Below the pieces are notes generated by a model. That model was not told the origin of the DNA. It made no database searches and saw only the letters and a list, made by a program, of their open reading frames with translations. A program made the translations under genes and the position numbers. Shown here piece by piece: positions 7,001-8,222 of a stretch of DNA of 8,222 nucleotides (position 1 is its first letter; every line of letters starts with the position of its first letter). The stretch comes from Anaerolineae bacterium (GTDB lineage: Bacteria > Chloroflexota > Anaerolineae > Aggregatilineales > UBA3940), in the NCBI GenBank assembly GCA_020852775.1, contig JADZAD010000124.1:1-8222 (forward strand), written 5' to 3'.

Positions 7001-7075
7001 TCACCACAGACCGGGAAACAGGCGGAAGTGCACCCGCTGTGTGTATTCCGCATAGCCGGGGAGTGTGGTGAGCGG
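7001..7075 (-). pseudogene. C-terminal remnant of a fifth ICMT-family methyltransferase
   Basis: Read on the minus strand, this segment encodes LPLTTLPGYAEYTQRVHFRLFPGLW then TGA. This is the terminal motif of the neighbouring methyltransferases (ELPGYxxYxxxxxYRLxPGxW). No methyltransferase sequence is recognisable further upstream: neither the RHPxY motif nor the EDRTL motif is there. The last 12 residues match copy A at 9 of 12 positions (QRV...RLFPG.W), against RQT-type endings in B, C and D. Like A it ends in TGA, and the 12-base string ggaaacaggcgg is shared with A. It sits where a fifth gene of the array would end. The frame stays open upstream to 7195 but has no ATG, so a short fusion peptide cannot be excluded. 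Confidence 0.75.
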
Positions 7076-7147
7076 CAGACGTTTGAATGGTAGGTTTCCG
7101 GGGTCAGCGTCAATCCTTCCGGAGAAGCGGCCATGCAGTCCACCTTT

Positions 7148-7178
7148 CTGCCAGGTGACCACTTGTACAGACTGGCAG
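7148..7178. repeat. Inverted repeat CTGCCAG/CTGGCAG in the array leader
   Basis: A perfect 7-base inverted repeat (7148-7154 and 7172-7178) brackets a 17-base centre. On the minus strand it lies about 20 bases downstream of the -10 element of the candidate array promoter, so it could be a leader hairpin or a protein binding site. No partner is known. Confidence 0.4.
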
Positions 7179-7198
7179 ATAATCGTGACTCTACCTTA

Positions 7199-7226
7199 AT
7201 GGTAAGGCCGCCCGGGGGGGTGTCAA
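7199..7226 (-). promoter_or_regulatory. Candidate sigma70-type promoter of the methyltransferase array
   Basis: On the minus strand a perfect TTGACA (7221-7226) is followed after 16 bases by TACCAT (7199-7204, four of six consensus bases). Transcription would start near 7192 and run about 220 bases through the remnant before the ATG of copy D at 6970. The near-palindrome TACC-TTAAT-GGTA (7192-7204) overlaps the -10 element and could be an operator. The spacer is very GC-rich, which may weaken it without an activator. Confidence 0.5.
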
Positions 7227-7242
7227 TCCCCGGTTTCAGGGG
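7213..7242 (-). terminator. Alternative GC stem-loops after the small gene
   Basis: Just past the stop of the 80-residue gene, minus-strand runs CCCC, GGGG and CCCCCC allow two mutually exclusive hairpins (CCCC with GGGG around TGAAACC, or GGGG with the later C run). No T tract follows, so termination is uncertain. The -35 element of the array promoter candidate lies in the loop of the second hairpin. Confidence 0.3.
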
Positions 7243-7485
7243 TTATGGAGCGGGAGCATTCCGCAGGATTTCAGCCGCCCGCTCCCGTACCCGCTCATCC
7301 GGGTCGGTGCGGGCGAAAGCTTCGAGCGCTTCATGCACGATTGAGCCGTATTCCGCGTCCGTAAGCAGGCGCTCGGCGCGATGCATGGTGAAAAGGCGCA
7401 TGTCTGCATCTGCGCTGCCCAGCCCGCGCTTGATGCGCACGGGCAGGCGGTCGATGATCGGGAGGTTCCAGGGTTCGTCAGACAT
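7243..7485 (-). CDS. Small uncharacterised protein with HEAT-like helical C-terminus
   Basis: I do not recognise a family for this 80-residue soluble protein. It opens MSDEPWNLPIIDRLPVRIKR, then has a basic/acidic mix and a predicted helical second half. The end (about residues 50-77, EALEAFARTDPDERVRERAAEIL) has the alternating helix-loop-helix pattern of a single HEAT or ARM-like repeat. The ATG at 7485 is chosen because AAGGA lies 10 bases upstream. The in-frame ATG at 7515 would add ten residues but has no ribosome site. It lies upstream of the methyltransferase array on the same strand, about 270 bases from copy D. Amino-acid composition is sensible in this frame, whereas the overlapping frames on both strands are Ser/Arg/Cys-rich. 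Function unknown. Confidence 0.65.
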   Translation of the reverse strand: MSDEPWNLPIIDRLPVRIKRGLGSADADMRLFTMHRAERLLTDAEYGSIVHEALEAFARTDPDERVRERAAEILRNAPAP

Positions 7486-7605
7486 GGGATAAGTATCCTT
7501 CTGTGGTGTTGCCATTCTGAAAGGAAAGGCACGCCAGGGCCGATCAGAGTGCGCTGCGGCAATGGACTACCAGGCGCAGGTGCGTGTGTATCGTTCAGTA
7601 AACTA

Positions 7606-7614
7606 TGCTATTAT
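7606..7614 (+). promoter_or_regulatory. Extended -10 promoter candidate for the VanW-type gene
   Basis: TGCTATTAT (7606-7614) fits an extended -10 element (TGnTATAAT with one mismatch). No good -35 is visible, as expected for this promoter class. Transcription would start near 7621, giving a leader of about 105 bases. The 240-base gap between the small minus-strand gene and this gene otherwise holds no coding sequence that I can support. Confidence 0.45.
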
Positions 7615-7625
7615 CGGTTGAAATC

Positions 7626-7652
7626 GGGTACAGGGGAATTCTGTCCTGGCCC
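7626..7652 (+). other. Possible leader hairpin before the VanW-type gene
   Basis: GGG-TA-CAGG (7626-7634) can pair with CCTG-G-CCC (7645-7652) around a 10-base loop, placing an imperfect stem at the start of the predicted transcript. It is followed by a GGCC...GGCC repeat (7649-7662 region). No known riboswitch consensus is met. Confidence 0.3.
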
Positions 7653-7725
7653 CGCTGTGGCCCGCAAGGGTATGTTTGCTTCCTGTAAGTATCTGCTCGA
7701 ACAGAGATTTATCCGAAGGAATGAT

Positions 7726-8222
7726 ATGGCAACGGGAACACAGACAGGCAAGCTCCCTATCCGGTTCAGTCCTGCCCCTTCACAGGCGCTGCTGGCACGC
7801 GGAACCCTGATCGTCGTGTCTATCCTGATCCTCTCGAACCTGGTGGCTGCCCTGATGGTGGCGGGCTACCAGATCTACTACGATGGGCTGATGTACCCCG
7901 GTGTAAGCGTCTGGGGCGTTGATCTGAGCGGCATGACACCGGACGAGGCGGCTGACGCACTGACCGGACGCTTTACCTACCCGGAGACAACCACCATCAC
8001 CTTTCGGGATGGCACAAACGTCTGGCCGGTAACGGCGGGCGACCTCGGCGTACAGTTTGATGTCGCCCGTACCGTGCAGGCAGCTTACGAGATCGGGCGC
8101 AACCCACAGTTATTCGTCAGCCTGCGCCAGCAGGCAACCGCATGGCAGGAGGGGGTGGTCGTCTCTCCGGTCATTGTCTACGATCAGGTCACTTCGGAGC
8201 GCCTTCTGCGGCAGATCATCAC
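7726..8222 (+). CDS. Membrane-anchored YoaR/VanW-type cell-wall protein (3' partial)
   Basis: The frame is open from ATG 7726 to the window edge (165 codons visible). AAGGA at 7716-7720, 5 bases upstream, sets the start; the ATG at 7721 is out of frame. A short basic/polar cytoplasmic tail (1-25) is followed by one transmembrane helix (about 27-48, with no signal peptidase site), so the rest should face the outside. The segment YPGVSVWGVDLSGMTPDEAADAL (about 57-79) is the hallmark start of the YoaR-like putative peptidoglycan-binding domain. It continues with GDLGVQFDVARTVQAAYEIGR (about 105-125). In family members this domain is often duplicated and followed by a VanW domain, but that part lies beyond the window, so VanW is inferred. 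The role is probably in cell-wall binding or remodelling, in keeping with the L,D-transpeptidase in this region. Confidence 0.85.
   Translation, partial: MATGTQTGKLPIRFSPAPSQALLARGTLIVVSILILSNLVAALMVAGYQIYYDGLMYPGVSVWGVDLSGMTPDEAADALTGRFTYPETTTITFRDGTNVWPVTAGDLGVQFDVARTVQAAYEIGRNPQLFVSLRQQATAWQEGVVVSPVIVYDQVTSERLLRQII

Noticed and set aside
7087..7113. Minus-strand TTGACG...TACCAT pair inside the remnant as array promoter
   Set aside because: The spacer is only 15 bases and the match is weaker than the TTGACA/TACCAT pair at 7199-7226.
7133..7492. 119-codon plus-strand open frame opposite the small gene
   Set aside because: It is strongly Ser/Arg-biased with no ribosome site; the minus-strand frame has better composition and an upstream AAGGA.
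7621..7725. Cobalamin riboswitch-like wording (GGGGAA...GGCCCCGCTGTG) before the VanW-type gene
   Set aside because: There is only superficial similarity: no recognisable B12 box or correctly ordered conserved core, and the leader is too short for the full aptamer.

Overview
The window looks like chromosomal DNA of a GC-rich environmental bacterium. A Chloroflexota lineage (Anaerolineae-like) is my best guess. This rests on gene style only: a Tat-exported YkuD L,D-transpeptidase with an HGxxxH/SHGC signature, a VanW/YoaR-type membrane-anchored protein, good Shine-Dalgarno sites, and a family of methyltransferase paralogs. No rRNA or other marker gene is present, so the taxonomy is an inference. 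I see no tRNA, rRNA, CRISPR array, insertion sequence or integrase.

Layout. (1) Positions 2-1317, plus strand: the catalytic end of a sensor histidine kinase that enters from the left edge, then a single-domain response regulator with a disordered tail. Together they look like a two-component pair. (2) Positions 1436-4038, plus strand: two exported enzymes only 8 bases apart. They are a Tat-dependent L,D-transpeptidase (peptidoglycan cross-linking) and a Tat-dependent lipoprotein flavin amine oxidase of the polyamine oxidase/LSD1 type. (3) Positions 4054-6970, minus strand, convergent with block 2: four tandem paralogs of the isoprenylcysteine carboxyl methyltransferase (ICMT)-like integral membrane methyltransferase family. 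They are separated by only 14-25 bases, and the C-terminal stub of a fifth copy lies at 7001-7075. A good promoter candidate for this array lies at 7199-7226. (4) Positions 7243-7485, minus strand: a small uncharacterised protein with a HEAT-like helical tail. (5) Positions 7726-8222, plus strand: the start of a membrane-anchored YoaR/VanW-type cell-wall protein that runs off the right edge.

How the parts may fit together. The LD-transpeptidase and the VanW-type protein both point to the cell envelope. The methyltransferases are membrane proteins with unknown substrates, and the amine oxidase is predicted to be anchored outside the membrane. The two-component pair could regulate this neighbourhood, but nothing in the sequence proves it. 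The most unusual element is the methyltransferase array: four intact diverged copies, a decayed fifth most like the copy at the opposite end, and a possible regulated leader that runs through the decayed copy.
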